A DNA stretch of 64,000 nt from Pandoraea oxalativorans (GCF_000972785.3 NZ_CP011519.2:1-64000), one strand, 5' to 3'. Shown: positions 33,724 through 46,473, counted from the stretch's first letter. Numbers and translations: made by a program. Notes: a model not told the origin generated them from the letters alone.

Positions 33724-35949
33724 TCAGAGATCGGGGTCCATTCGGCCGAACTGGGCTGAGCCTTTGTCTGCCTGCCTGAACAGGTTCTTAGCCTGTCGAG
33801 CAGAGTGCTCTCGCGCCGAGCGGCGTTCCCTCGTCTCAGGCCCGTAGATGACCCGCTCACGCTGACTCGCTCGCCAAAAGGCGCCGGCAGCCTCCTCAGG
33901 CATATTCTCTTGCTCGAAGGCGTCTCCGACCATCGCATGCATATTCAATCGCGTGTAGCGGCTCACGGCATGCGGCAGCAGGCCAGCCTCCATGAAGGCG
34001 CTTGCGGCCAGCTCCTGCGCGCCCTCCCGGTCGTAGATCGCTGCAGCGGTGGCGAACACTTCAGCCACCTCGTCGCGGGGCCGACCGGCCTTCCTGAGTT
34101 GGAAACCGGCCTGGACAAACGCCTTTGCGGCCTGCGCGGGTTTCTCTGCCTGCAGGCAGGCGCGTGCGTGCTTCAGGTAGAGGTCTGCGGCTCGCGTGCG
34201 CTGCTTCGCTTTCGCGTACGCGTGGGCCGCCAGCTCGTCCTCACCCTCGCGCTGATAGATCTCTGCGGCTTCCAAGAAGGCTTTCGCCACCTCGTCGCGG
34301 GGCTGCCCCGCCTGCCTGAGGTGGAAGCCCACCCGGAAGTAGGCGTCTGCGGCCTGCAGGGGTTTTGCTTCCTTCAGGCAGGCGCTTGCGGCCTTCAGGC
34401 AGGCGCTTGCTGCCTCCGGATGCAGTTCCGCCAGCGCGTAGGCGTCTGCCGCCTTTGAGAACTCCTTAGCCCTATTAAAGGCGCGGGCAGCCTCCTGGTA
34501 GGCGTATATGGCCCACTTGTCCTGTTGCTCAGCCAGATCGGCGTCGGTTGCTCGCATGGTCTGCCCCGTCGCCGCATAGACGCGTGCGGCCATCAGGTCG
34601 CGGAGGGCGCCCGCCAGCGCATCAAAAGCGCCCGCGCTGGCTTTTGCGATCGTGTGATAGGCGGTGGCTGCCAGTTTATAGGCCTGTGCGGCCATGAGGT
34701 AGTGGCTGGCGGCGGCCAGTGAATCATTAGCGCCGGCGCTGGCCATTGCGGCCTCCCGGTAGGCGGTAGCCGCCAGTTCATAGGCCTGTGCGGCCTTCAC
34801 AGGCTGACCCAGCTCTGCGCTGAAAATGTCGGCTTGGGACCGGCAAGCGTCGCCGGCCCGCGCGGGCTGGCCCGTCTCGGTGTAAGCGCGGGCGGCCTGC
34901 TGCCAGGCCTTCACCGCGCTTTTGGGCTGACGTCCCCGCACGTAGGCGACGGCGGCCGATGCGAAGCGCCCCTCATGGGTGTACAGCTCGGCGGCGCGCC
35001 GGTACGCGGCAACGGCCTGTGCGGGCCGATCCGAGCGCAGGTACGCGTCAGCGGCCTTCAGCCAGGCGTCCGCCGCCGCGAGGCGCTCATACGTGTGCGT
35101 GCAGATTTCGGCGGCCCGCGCGTAGACGTCGGCCGCCTGCGCGGGCGCCCCCGCCAGCAGGTAGCCGTTGGCGGCGGTCAAGGCGGCCGCGCTGGCCCGG
35201 CGCCGAGCGTCGGTGGCCGGCCCGGGCTGCCCCGCCTGCGTGTTGGCGGTGGCGACCAGTTCGTAAGCGTCGGCCGCCTTCAGCGGCTGATAAGACCGCA
35301 GGTAAGCGGCGGCGGCCTGCGTGGCGGCGTCGACAACCCGCTGCCAGGCCCCGGTGGCCAGCTCCGCCGCACCCGCCTGCTCATAGGCGCCAGCAGCCTG
35401 CCGATAGGCTTGCGCCGCCGCCCAGGCGCTTGGGGCGGCCTGCGCGGCGGCGTCTTCGGACGTCTTGCCGGTGCCCCCTGCGAATGGATGCGTGTCTGCC
35501 CATCGGTGGTGCAGGTGGCCGGCCAGACAATGCCTGTCGGCCGCGGCGAAGTATTTTGAAAACTCGTTGTCTTCTTGACCGTACTCAAGACTTCCCAGCA
35601 GCGCGTCTTGGCCGGTGGGCGTGAGACGGTCGGACAGCGTCCTGAGGGCGTCGTTCGCGCTAGACGCAATCCACTGCATCGGCTGATTGCGTTGCCCGGC
35701 CCCATGAGACAGGATCAGGGCGGCGAGGGCGCGCCCGACCCTGTCGGGGTCCACACCGTCAAAGCACGTGGCGGGAAAGAGCGCCAGCGCTTGCGTCTGG
35801 AGGCTCAGTTGCGCGGCGGCGACCGCTTGCGCATCGTTGAAGTCAAGCGCTGCGAGCACGGCAGAGATGGCGCTGTGAGCCTCTGCGAACCCGGCCGAGA
35901 AATCGACGCCGGGGCCGGACTTAGTGGGTGACATAGTCGGGAAGTGCAT
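33724..35949 (-). CDS. TPR/SNAP-like helical repeat protein, paralogue 2
   Basis: 741 residues from the ATG at 35949 (MHFPTMSPTKSGPGVDFSAG), preceded by GAGGCG as in the paralogue at 28035. The first 140 residues align with that protein (LFPATCFDGVDPDRVGRALA; TLSDRLTPTGQDALLGSLE). The rest is an all-helical array of 20-residue units (AADAYLRSDRPAQAVAAYRR) with the motif GFHLRQAGQPRDEVAKAFLE twice near the C-terminus. No signal peptide or enzyme motif. The last residues (about KGSAQFGRMDPDL) read into the IS21 fragment, so the native C-terminus may be lost. The role is probably protein-protein binding, possibly as a secreted effector; that is inference. Confidence 0.83.
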   Translation of the reverse strand: MHFPTMSPTKSGPGVDFSAGFAEAHSAISAVLAALDFNDAQAVAAAQLSLQTQALALFPATCFDGVDPDRVGRALAALILSHGAGQRNQPMQWIASSANDALRTLSDRLTPTGQDALLGSLEYGQEDNEFSKYFAAADRHCLAGHLHHRWADTHPFAGGTGKTSEDAAAQAAPSAWAAAQAYRQAAGAYEQAGAAELATGAWQRVVDAATQAAAAYLRSYQPLKAADAYELVATANTQAGQPGPATDARRRASAAALTAANGYLLAGAPAQAADVYARAAEICTHTYERLAAADAWLKAADAYLRSDRPAQAVAAYRRAAELYTHEGRFASAAVAYVRGRQPKSAVKAWQQAARAYTETGQPARAGDACRSQADIFSAELGQPVKAAQAYELAATAYREAAMASAGANDSLAAASHYLMAAQAYKLAATAYHTIAKASAGAFDALAGALRDLMAARVYAATGQTMRATDADLAEQQDKWAIYAYQEAARAFNRAKEFSKAADAYALAELHPEAASACLKAASACLKEAKPLQAADAYFRVGFHLRQAGQPRDEVAKAFLEAAEIYQREGEDELAAHAYAKAKQRTRAADLYLKHARACLQAEKPAQAAKAFVQAGFQLRKAGRPRDEVAEVFATAAAIYDREGAQELAASAFMEAGLLPHAVSRYTRLNMHAMVGDAFEQENMPEEAAGAFWRASQRERVIYGPETRERRSAREHSARQAKNLFRQADKGSAQFGRMDPDL

Positions 35950-36138
35950 GGAAATGCGCCTCAGAGAAACAGCGAGAAAGCCAGTAGATACTACCGTCAG
36001 CGGCGCTGTGCTTGCGCAATCTGGCCAAAACGTGCGGCAATGAACACGCGGGGTCGCGTGATAGGTCAACCCGGTAGGGCTCTTCCGACGCAATACGCAC
36101 AGAGCCCCCGGGGGTATTGCCAGGTTGATGAGCTGGAA
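35950..36138 (-). promoter_or_regulatory. Conserved upstream region of TPR paralogue 2
   Basis: About 105 bp directly before the start is roughly three-quarters identical to the region before the other TPR gene (30063-30170). It includes CGCTGACGGTAGTATCTA versus CGCTGACGATGGTATCTA and the GAGGCGC ribosome-binding site. A shared promoter or leader is the simplest reading. Confidence 0.5.
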
Positions 36139-36516
36139 GGTTCCGTCGCAATAGGGGTAGTCAGGTAGACTCCACGGTTTCGAGCACTGGGAACCCAGTC
36201 GATGAAGCATGCAGCCACACCGCCGAGAAAGCCCTTGCCCGCAGGCATCGCCAAGGTCCTGAAGCGGTTGCACTACCCGTTGGAGGTTATGTTGCAGTGC
36301 GTGCGCTGGTACGTAGCCTATTCGCTGAGCTCGCGAGATCTGGAGGAAATGATGGCCGAGCGAGGCGTGGCGGTGGACCACTCGACGATCCATCGCTGGG
36401 TGATCAAGTTGCTGCCGGTTTTCGAGAAAGCGATACGTCGCCGCCTGCGCCCAGTCGGTGAGAGCTGGCGCATGGACGAGACTTATATTCGGGTCAGAGG
36501 CCAGTGGAAATACCTC
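36139..36516 (+). mobile_element. IS6 type beta copy A, 5' part
   Basis: Starts with the end GGTTCCGTCGC at 36139 and is cut at 36516 by copy B. Confidence 0.88.
36202..36516 (+). pseudogene. IS6 type beta transposase, truncated
   Basis: The first 105 codons of the transposase (MKHAATPPRKPLPAGIAKVL to RVRGQWKYL). The frame is lost where copy B begins at 36517. Confidence 0.88.
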
Positions 36517-37360
36517 GGTTCTGTCGCGATAACGAAGTTGCGCGGAAGCGAAGCCAGGGGCGCGTTGGTTTTTACGCGGCCAGTGCATAGAATTGCTAAG
36601 CAGGGGACGCACGGCGTCCCTTTGGGGCAAACATCTGCCCTTTGCGAATCATGTGCATGGCCTCGATGCCGCCCAGGACGATGCGGGCACAACGGAAATT
36701 CTGGAAACCCAGCATCGGTCTGACGCGCCGTTTGATCGCGCGGTGGTCCTGCTCGACAAGGTTGTTCAGGTACTTGTTCTGGCGGATTTCGATGGGCGTC
36801 TCGCGCTGGGCGCCCAGCGCCTGCAGCGCGGCGCGGTTCGCCCCGCTTTTGTCAACGGTGACGGTCTTGGGCGTGCCCCGCCCGGCGATGGCTTTTTCGA
36901 AGAACCGGCGCGCGGCGGCGGTATCGCGGCGTGCGCATAGCAGAAAATCAATGGTGTGGCCCGCCTTGTCCACCGCCCGGTAGAGGTATTTCCACTGGCC
37001 TCTGACCCGAATATAAGTCTCGTCCATGCGCCAGCTCTCACCGACTGGGCGCAGGCGGCGACGTATCGCTTTCTCGAAAACCGGCAGCAACTTGATCACC
37101 CAGCGATGGATCGTCGAGTGGTCCACCGCCACGCCTCGCTCGGCCATCATTTCCTCCAGATCTCGCGAGCTCAGCGAATAGGCTACGTACCAGCGCACGC
37201 ACTGCAACATAACCTCCAACGGGTAGTGCAACCGCTTCAGGACCTTGGCGATGCCTGCGGGCAAGGGCTTTCTCGGCGGTGTGGCTGCATGCTTCATCGA
37301 CTGGGTTCCCAGTGCTCGAAACCGTGGAGTCTACCTGACTACCCCTATTGCGACGGAACC
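36517..37360 (-). mobile_element. IS6 type beta copy B, complete
   Basis: 844 bp, ends GGTTCTGTCGC (left) and GGTTCCGTCGC (inverted right). Its right flank is GAATTGAA (37361-37368), the target duplication shared, inverted, with copy C at 43300-43307. Confidence 0.92.
36596..37297 (-). CDS. IS6 type beta transposase, C-terminally shortened
   Basis: 233 residues. The DDE motifs are as in the 30314 copy (SWRMDETYIRV, TVTVDKSGANR, NNLVEQDHRAIKRR). A TAG replaces GAG after ASPA, removing the last eight residues. Because the catalytic core is intact the enzyme may still work. The same nonsense change is in copy C, so the two are recent duplicates. Confidence 0.9.
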   Translation of the reverse strand: MKHAATPPRKPLPAGIAKVLKRLHYPLEVMLQCVRWYVAYSLSSRDLEEMMAERGVAVDHSTIHRWVIKLLPVFEKAIRRRLRPVGESWRMDETYIRVRGQWKYLYRAVDKAGHTIDFLLCARRDTAAARRFFEKAIAGRGTPKTVTVDKSGANRAALQALGAQRETPIEIRQNKYLNNLVEQDHRAIKRRVRPMLGFQNFRCARIVLGGIEAMHMIRKGQMFAPKGRRASPA

Positions 37361-38128
37361 GAATTGAAGGCATTGCTCGAGCGGTATTCGAACGTAAAGA
37401 CGCTGGACGGACGGCAGGCAGTCGTGCGCAATGGCTATCTGCCCGAGCGTGCCGTCGTCACGGCAATTGGACCCGTGGCCCTTCAGGTCCCGAAGGTCCG
37501 CGATCGCTCGGGATCGGGCGTGAAGTTCAATTCGAGCCTCGTGCCGCCGTATGTGCGCCGTTCGCCGCGGGTGTCGGCTGCGCTGCCGTGGCTCTATCTG
37601 CGCGGCGTCTCGACGGGCGACATAAGCGAAGCCCTGGGCATCATGCTGGGCGGCCAGGTCGGCGGCCTGTCGCCGAACGTGGTGAGTCGTCTGAAGGCGC
37701 AATGGGCCGACGAGCACGCTCAGTGGAACCGGCGGGACTTGTCCTCGGCACGTTGGGTGTACTGGCGGGCTGACGGCATAGACACCGGCGTGCGCAGCGA
37801 CGATTCCGATGGCCAGTGCCTGCTGATGATCATCGGTGTCAAACCGGAGGGGACGAAAGAGCGCGTGGCGATCAGTGACGGCTATCGGGAGTCGAAGGCC
37901 TCGTGGAGCGAACTGCTACTCGAGCTGAAGAATCGCGGTCTGCCGTCAGGGCCGCGGCTGGCTTGCGGCGATGGTGCGACGGGATTCCGGGCAGCGATGG
38001 AAGAAGTGTTCACGCAGACGAAGCATCAGCGCTGTTGGTTTCACAAGTTGGGCAACGTGCTCAACGCGCTGCCGAAATCGCAGCAGGCTCGCGCCAAAAA
38101 GGTGATGCAAGTCATCTGGATGGCCCCA
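37361..38128 (+). pseudogene. IS256-family transposase, 3' half
   Basis: Reads ELKALLERYSNVKTLDGRQA and continues through the DDE residues in VYWRADGIDTGV and LACGDGATGF, then QRCWFHKLGNVLNALPKSQQ. It ends near VMQVIWMA, so the C-terminus is missing too. The missing N-terminus is at 43300-43433 on the other strand; joined at the duplicated GAATTGAA they restore AIEAELKALLERY. Confidence 0.92.
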
Positions 38129-38203
38129 CACGCGCTTGCGCAACCCCGGCGCGCCGCGACATCGATTTGTTCAGGACCGACTAAGTAAAATGGCATCCGG
38201 TAA

Positions 38204-41650
<3,447 letters not shown>

Positions 41651-41774
41651 GTGGCCGATGGGTGTCAAACCGGGCAGGCCGGTATATGGTGGTGTGAGAG
41701 GAGAACGGCCGCAAATGCTGGTGGAACTGTCGTTGCCGACGTCGCAGCCGATGTCAGTTTTCGCAGAACCTGCC

Positions 41775-41933
41775 CGCGTCGAGCATGTGTTCGCCAGTCT
41801 GGCGCAGATGGGCGGCAAGGCCCTGCGTAGCATCGGCCTGGCACGGGCGACGCTGCGTCTGCACTGGAAAGCCGCCACGTACAACCTGCGGCGCCTGTGC
41901 TCGCTCAAGCAGGCGGGTCCCCGGCCATTCTGA
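41775..41933 (+). pseudogene. IS5-family transposase C-terminal fragment
   Basis: RVEHVFASLAQMGGKALRSI and ATLRLHWKAATYNLRRLCSL are the conserved C-terminal region of IS5 transposases, including the VEHVF glutamate. The upstream part of the gene is absent. Confidence 0.85.
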
Positions 41934-42088
41934 GGCCCCAAATGGGCTTGGAGCGGCCCAAAGCGGCCCGCGGCGGGAGCCAAGAGGCGAAAAAATCGCC
42001 CCACCAACCTCGCGTAGCTCGCAAATGCGCTTAAGCTTGGCCCCATCACCGCGAGTTTAGAACACACGCCGGTAATTCGAGGTGCCCT
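41934..42088. other. Unassigned spacer
   Basis: No gene seen. GGCGAAAAAATCGCC (41988-42002) is a small dyad. Confidence 0.4.
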
Positions 42089-42231
42089 ATAGCCGCACTG
42101 CGTAGCTGATGATGTCGGGCGGAAAACGGTAGCCTTTGAATGAGATCGCGACCTCGCTCGAGCGCGCGGGGCTGACTGAGGTTTTTTTCATGCCGCATTC
42201 TATCCTCCCCCGCCTAACAACCTGACAATAC
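42089..42231 (-). mobile_element. IS6 type alpha 5' remnant
   Basis: The minus strand begins with the alpha end, then encodes MKKTSVSPARSSEVAISFKG and YRFPPDIISYAV before being cut. About 140 bp remain. Confidence 0.85.
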
Positions 42232-42464
42232 CCCTCGACCGACTCGTCCATCAGGCTCACAAGCTGCCGTTGAAGGGCGAAACGATGCGAAAGTCCAACG
42301 GCAAGCAGCCTGGCGCGTCCTGATCGTGATCACCTTAGTTATAATACATTGACCGCGCAGCACCACCTTCCATACTGATCACGTTCGCCGGAACAACTGA
42401 TCACCATCACCGAAATACGCATTGATGAGGGTCACACCAGGTGACCCCGCTTCGGGAGACACTC
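42232..42464. other. Non-coding stretch with repeated TGATCAC motifs
   Basis: Contains GTGATCACC, CTGATCACG and CTGATCACC (42328-42410) and an AT-rich TTAGTTATAATACATTGACC. The repeats recall an IS21-type end. No gene is seen. Confidence 0.45.
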
Positions 42465-43299
42465 GGTTCCGTCGCAATAGGGGTAGTCAGGTAGACTCCA
42501 CGGTTTCGAGCACTGGGAACCCAGTCGATGAAGCATGCAGCCACACCGCCGAGAAAGCCCTTGCCCGCAGGCATCGCCAAGGTCCTGAAGCGGTTGCACT
42601 ACCCGTTGGAGGTTATGTTGCAGTGCGTGCGCTGGTACGTAGCCTATTCGCTGAGCTCGCGAGATCTGGAGGAAATGATGGCCGAGCGAGGCGTGGCGGT
42701 GGACCACTCGACGATCCATCGCTGGGTGATCAAGTTGCTGCCGGTTTTCGAGAAAGCGATACGTCGCCGCCTGCGCCCAGTCGGTGAGAGCTGGCGCATG
42801 GACGAGACTTATATTCGGGTCAGAGGCCAGTGGAAATACCTCTACCGGGCGGTGGACAAGGCGGGCCACACCATTGATTTTCTGCTATGCGCACGCCGCG
42901 ATACCGCCGCCGCGCGCCGGTTCTTCGAAAAAGCCATCGCCGGGCGGGGCACGCCCAAGACCGTCACCGTTGACAAAAGCGGGGCGAACCGCGCCGCGCT
43001 GGGCGCCCAGCGCGAGACGCCCATCGAAATCCGCCAGAACAAGTACCTGAACAACCTTGTCGAGCAGGACCACCGCGCGATCAAACGGCGCGTCAGACCG
43101 ATGCTGGGTTTCCAGAATTTCCGTTGTGCCCGCATCGTCCTGGGCGGCATCGAGGCCATGCACATGATTCGCAAAGGGCAGATGTTTGCCCCAAAGGGAC
43201 GCCGTGCGTCCCCTGCTTAGCAATTCTATGCACTGGCCGCGTAAAAACCAACGCGCCCCTGGCTTCGCTTCCGCGCAACTTCGTTATCGCGACAGAACC
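42465..43299 (+). mobile_element. IS6 type beta copy C
   Basis: 835 bp. The ends are GGTTCCGTCGC at 42465 and inverted GGTTCTGTCGC ending at 43299. It is 9 bp shorter than copy B, owing to a three-codon deletion in the transposase. Its right flank TTCAATTC (43300-43307) is the inverted form of copy B's flank. Confidence 0.92.
42528..43220 (+). CDS. IS6 type beta transposase with 3-residue deletion and early stop
   Basis: 230 residues. It equals copy B except that SGANRAALGAQRETPIEIRQ lacks the QAL found in the others. It shares the early TAG after ASPA. The DDE residues are kept, but the deletion lies in the catalytic domain between the second D and E, so activity is doubtful. Confidence 0.88.
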   Translation: MKHAATPPRKPLPAGIAKVLKRLHYPLEVMLQCVRWYVAYSLSSRDLEEMMAERGVAVDHSTIHRWVIKLLPVFEKAIRRRLRPVGESWRMDETYIRVRGQWKYLYRAVDKAGHTIDFLLCARRDTAAARRFFEKAIAGRGTPKTVTVDKSGANRAALGAQRETPIEIRQNKYLNNLVEQDHRAIKRRVRPMLGFQNFRCARIVLGGIEAMHMIRKGQMFAPKGRRASPA

Positions 43300-43433
43300 T
43301 TCAATTCCGCCTCGATTGCTTGCCGGATAATCTGCCGCGCGCCTTCCTGGATCAGATCGTCCAGCCCGACAGGCCCCGTGATTTCTGCTGCCGCGGCTTG
43401 ACTGCCGTCCGCTTCCCGATTACGTTTGACCAT
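43300..43433 (-). pseudogene. IS256-family transposase, 5' end
   Basis: Starts at 43433 (MVKRNREADGSQAAAAEITG) and runs through LDDLIQEGARQIIRQAIEAE to the IS6 copy C boundary. It is the missing N-terminus of the fragment at 37361-38128. Confidence 0.9.
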
Positions 43434-44079
43434 GGTGGTGGATTGATTGCTGAGTTTGTTACCTTGGAAAGCAACATTCTCCTGCAATCGCCACCGCCTC
43501 CCTCCGTTTCCGCTACCCACTCCCGTACACCAGATCCAACATTAGCTCAGCCAACGCACCGGGGCCCCATTCCGGAATTGTCATGTTGTACCTACCTAAC
43601 GGTAGGGATTTCATGTTTTAACTTCGGAAAATATGTACCGGTGAATGAGTATCCCATTAAGGAGGGCTAACCCTGCTTGGGTATGCTATGCAATGACTGA
43701 CAGTCATCATCGTCAAGGGAGTATCGTCATCGCCCTGCGAAGGCGCAACTGAGATAAATACCCGTCGAACACAAGCAGCAGGACGACTCCCCGTAGCCTC
43801 TTATAGACATCGTATGGATCGCGCTGGCTGTTCCCGCCGCGAACCGACGCGTCAGGTGGGGCCGGGAAGCAACGGAACAGCCAACCAAATTAAGCGGCCA
43901 GTTCATGTGTGCGCCGCATTGCGCGCATTGCATTTGCGCCGACTCACACGATCTGCGACCAGTCCGGGCTCCGTTCGAGAACGGGTCGCCAGCCGCCTGT
44001 TTCGCGGCGTGGCCGCTCGCACACGGTGGCGGCGAATTTCCGGGCATGGCCTTGAGTCCGACGGGTTCTGCCGGAAGAT
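43434..44079. other. Region without a supported gene
   Basis: About 650 bp. The left part should hold the IS256 terminal region. Open frames across 43727-44215 exist on both strands, but none shows a recognisable domain or convincing start. ACCTAACGGTAGG-like dyad (43594-43609) is the only structure noted. Confidence 0.4.
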
Positions 44080-44592
44080 TCAGTGCGGTGTGGCGTCCGC
44101 ACCGGTGCCATCGTTCGGCACGATCAGATAGATGAGTGCGAGCAGGAACGTCACGACGAAGCGAAACGCGCTTTCGAGGCCATTCCACTGCGTCGACATC
44201 CACATGCCAAACCATTCACCACCGATCGTCATGAAGCTGACCTGCCAGGTCAGAAAACCCAGCGTAAGTCCTGAGACGGCCCAGGCCCGGGCCGAGCGGA
44301 ACGTTGCGTCAACCGCGTGGCGTGTGCGCAATAGCCTGGCTGCGCCCGTCCAGCACAACCCCGCCGTGAGGGTCTGCATCACGATAATGGCGATATAGCC
44401 CGCATGATGAACCCACGTCTGGTCGATGGACCGATACCGGATGCCGCTGCCAGGAAACGTTGTATCCATCAGGAACACATGGCGTACGAAAGCGAAATTG
44501 GTCGCGTAATCGGTGATGTTATTGATGGCCACCAGCGAGGCAAGCAGGGCCATCGCGCTGACCGTGGCGGCTTTGGAAAGACGGATGATCAT
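44080..44592 (-). CDS. DUF2165-family membrane protein
   Basis: 170 residues from the ATG at 44592 (MIIRLSKAATVSAMALLASL). Four hydrophobic helices are visible, including YIAIIVMQTLTAGLCWTGAA and FRFVVTFLLALIYLIVPNDG. The conserved NNITDYATNFAFVRHVFLMD and the W-G-E-W-F motif (IGGEWFGMWMSTQWNG) identify DUF2165, a predicted small integral membrane family without known function. It overlaps the acetyltransferase pseudogene by 4 bp, so the two were once an operon. Confidence 0.85.
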   Translation of the reverse strand: MIIRLSKAATVSAMALLASLVAINNITDYATNFAFVRHVFLMDTTFPGSGIRYRSIDQTWVHHAGYIAIIVMQTLTAGLCWTGAARLLRTRHAVDATFRSARAWAVSGLTLGFLTWQVSFMTIGGEWFGMWMSTQWNGLESAFRFVVTFLLALIYLIVPNDGTGADATPH

Positions 44593-44982
44593 GCCCGGGC
44601 AGCCCCTCCTGGCTGGATGGTCAGGACCGCAATATCGAGTCCCTGAATGCGCTCGGTACGGACAATCGCGTAGCCACGGCGCTCGTAGAATCGCTGGTTG
44701 GATTGCATCTCGCAGCTCATGAGAAGGCGAACTTCGGGGAGCCGAAGGCAGTGTGCCTCCGACTCGGCAAACTGAAGTAGCAGGCTCCCCCAAGCCGCGC
44801 CGTTGCGCGGCGGGAGAAACGACGAGATTCGCGACATGAACATGGGCGCTGGCTTCTATCAGTTCGACCATGCCCACCATTTTCTGGCCTGGGCTGATGC
44901 GAACCCAGACGGAATGCTTTTCCAGTACGGATCGATAGTCTCGGCTCATGGGTTCGCGCTTGCATCCGATCACGGTGATCAT
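44589..44982 (-). pseudogene. GNAT acetyltransferase with a one-base frameshift
   Basis: The N-terminal part (TVIGCKREPMSRDYRSVLEK to ANLVVSPAAQRRGLG) carries the acetyl-CoA loop QRRGLG. The second half (SLLLQFAESEAHCLRLPEVR, then NQRFYERRGYAIVRTERIQG) is in another frame. Removing one G from the run of five G (minus strand, 44787-44791) restores a continuous GNAT domain. It is either a pseudogene or slippage-controlled. Confidence 0.8.
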
Positions 44983-44991
44983 GGCGCATAG

Positions 44992-46444
44992 GGCGGATTC
45001 AACCGGTCGTCGCAACATCGGATTGTTGAACAGATTTTAGGTACCCGTGCGAGGCTTCCGCAGGCGTCTTCCAGCCAAGCGTTTTGCGGGGCCTGGAGTT
45101 CAACGTGTTCGCAACAGCCTGGATCTCTCGAGCACTCCAGCGAGACAGATCCGTGCCTTTTGGAAAGTATTGTCGTAGAAGGCCGTTAGTGTTTTCGTTC
45201 GTACCACGCTGCCATGGGCTGTGCGGGTCAGCGAAGAACACCTTCACGCCGGATTCGATGGTGAAACGTGCGTGATCGGACAGCTCCTTGCCACGATCCC
45301 AAGTCAACGATCGCCACAAGTGGGCAGGCAGGTCCACCACGGTCTTCTTGAGTGCGTTGGCCATCGTGACAGCTCCGTAGCCGGCCAGCGCGGGTCCGTT
45401 TTTGGTGCGTGGAATAAGTCCATAGCCTTTCTCACAAGGTAAGTGCACGAGCATCGTGAACCGGCTTGATCTTTCCACCAGCGTCCCAATGGCGGAACGA
45501 TTCAGGCCAATGAGCAGGTCGCCTTCCCAATGGCCCGGCACAGCACGATCTTCCGCCTCTGCCGGCCGGCTGGAAATCATCACCTCCTCGCTGACATGCG
45601 CCCACGCCTTGGCACGCGCTCTTGCTCGGGGAACGCGCAACGCGCGGCCGGTGCGCAGGCAGCCCACCAGCTCACGCTTGAGCACGCCGCGCCCTTGAAT
45701 ATAAAGAGCTTGATAAATGGCTTCGTGAGAGATGCGCATAGATTCGTCATCCGGGAAATATACCTGCAAGCGATTAGCGATTTGTTCAGGTGACCAGCCC
45801 TTGACCCACCTTCGCTCGCCGCGATGCGGTTTATTTCGCCCCTTGAACGGTGCCTGCTTGGGCCCGGCAATTTCATGGCCATCAGCGTCATGAACCTTGC
45901 CTTCCAGGCGCTCCTGCACATATTGACGCAGCCGCGCATTTGTCGCCAGCTTCGCTGGCTTTGGCCGTTTGGCAAACCGTTCCGCCTTCCACTGCGCGAC
46001 CGAAGCACGATACTCGAGGCTACCGCCACGTGTCGCCGCGTTGCGCGTGAGCTCTCGTGATACGGTTGACGCACTTCGTCGGATACGGCGGGCGATCTCG
46101 CGCACACCGAGGCCTTGGACAGAAAGCAATACTATCTCTTCTCGCTCAGCGAACGACAAGTATCGACCCGAAATAGGTTTCGACATGAATAGTGGCATGC
46201 CGCCATGATAGTGGAACCAGCGCGAGCCTACCGCTTGAGATGCGCCCACCGCCTCCGCCGCTTTCTCGCTTGTAATGCCGGTCGCGATTTGTTGCCAAAA
46301 ACGTCGCTCGATTTCATGTCCAAGCGAGGGTGCGCCCGGAGAGTACATCGCTGCTCGCCCTGACAACCGATATACCTGCTTTGCACTTCTTCTCACGCAA
46401 CGCCTCGTCGATCAATGGTGTTGCGACGACCGGTTGAATCCGCC
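44992..46444 (-). mobile_element. IS30-family element, complete
   Basis: 1453 bp. The inverted repeats GGCGGATTCAACCGGTCGTC match at both ends. The 3-bp target duplication TAG is present at 44989-44991 and 46445-46447. Confidence 0.92.
44999..46396 (-). CDS. IS30-family transposase
   Basis: 465 residues. HTH regions are in FWQQIATGITSEKAAEAVGA and YLSFAEREEIVLLSVQGLGV, then RRSASTVSRELTRNA. The core has GHWEGDLLIGLNRSAIGTLV (first D), LTWDRGKELSDHARF (second D) and HSPWQRGTNENTNGLLRQYF (E). The length is at the upper end of the family. The stop codon lies inside the terminal repeat. The frame is intact, so the element is probably active. Confidence 0.95.
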   Translation of the reverse strand: MRRSAKQVYRLSGRAAMYSPGAPSLGHEIERRFWQQIATGITSEKAAEAVGASQAVGSRWFHYHGGMPLFMSKPISGRYLSFAEREEIVLLSVQGLGVREIARRIRRSASTVSRELTRNAATRGGSLEYRASVAQWKAERFAKRPKPAKLATNARLRQYVQERLEGKVHDADGHEIAGPKQAPFKGRNKPHRGERRWVKGWSPEQIANRLQVYFPDDESMRISHEAIYQALYIQGRGVLKRELVGCLRTGRALRVPRARARAKAWAHVSEEVMISSRPAEAEDRAVPGHWEGDLLIGLNRSAIGTLVERSSRFTMLVHLPCEKGYGLIPRTKNGPALAGYGAVTMANALKKTVVDLPAHLWRSLTWDRGKELSDHARFTIESGVKVFFADPHSPWQRGTNENTNGLLRQYFPKGTDLSRWSAREIQAVANTLNSRPRKTLGWKTPAEASHGYLKSVQQSDVATTG

Positions 46445-46473
46445 TAGGCCTCATGGACCAGAGCGCGGATCGA

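Noticed and set aside
34834..35624. Plus-strand Gly- or Arg-rich frames opposite TPR paralogue 2
   Set aside because: Antisense shadows of the helical repeats.
36956..38188. 410-codon plus-strand frame fusing IS6 antisense to IS256
   Set aside because: The first 130 codons are antisense to the IS6 transposase; only the part after 37361 is the IS256 coding frame.
43727..44215. 162-codon minus-strand frame with several cysteines
   Set aside because: The first part is antisense-like to nothing clear and overlaps DUF2165; no start signal or domain could be supported.
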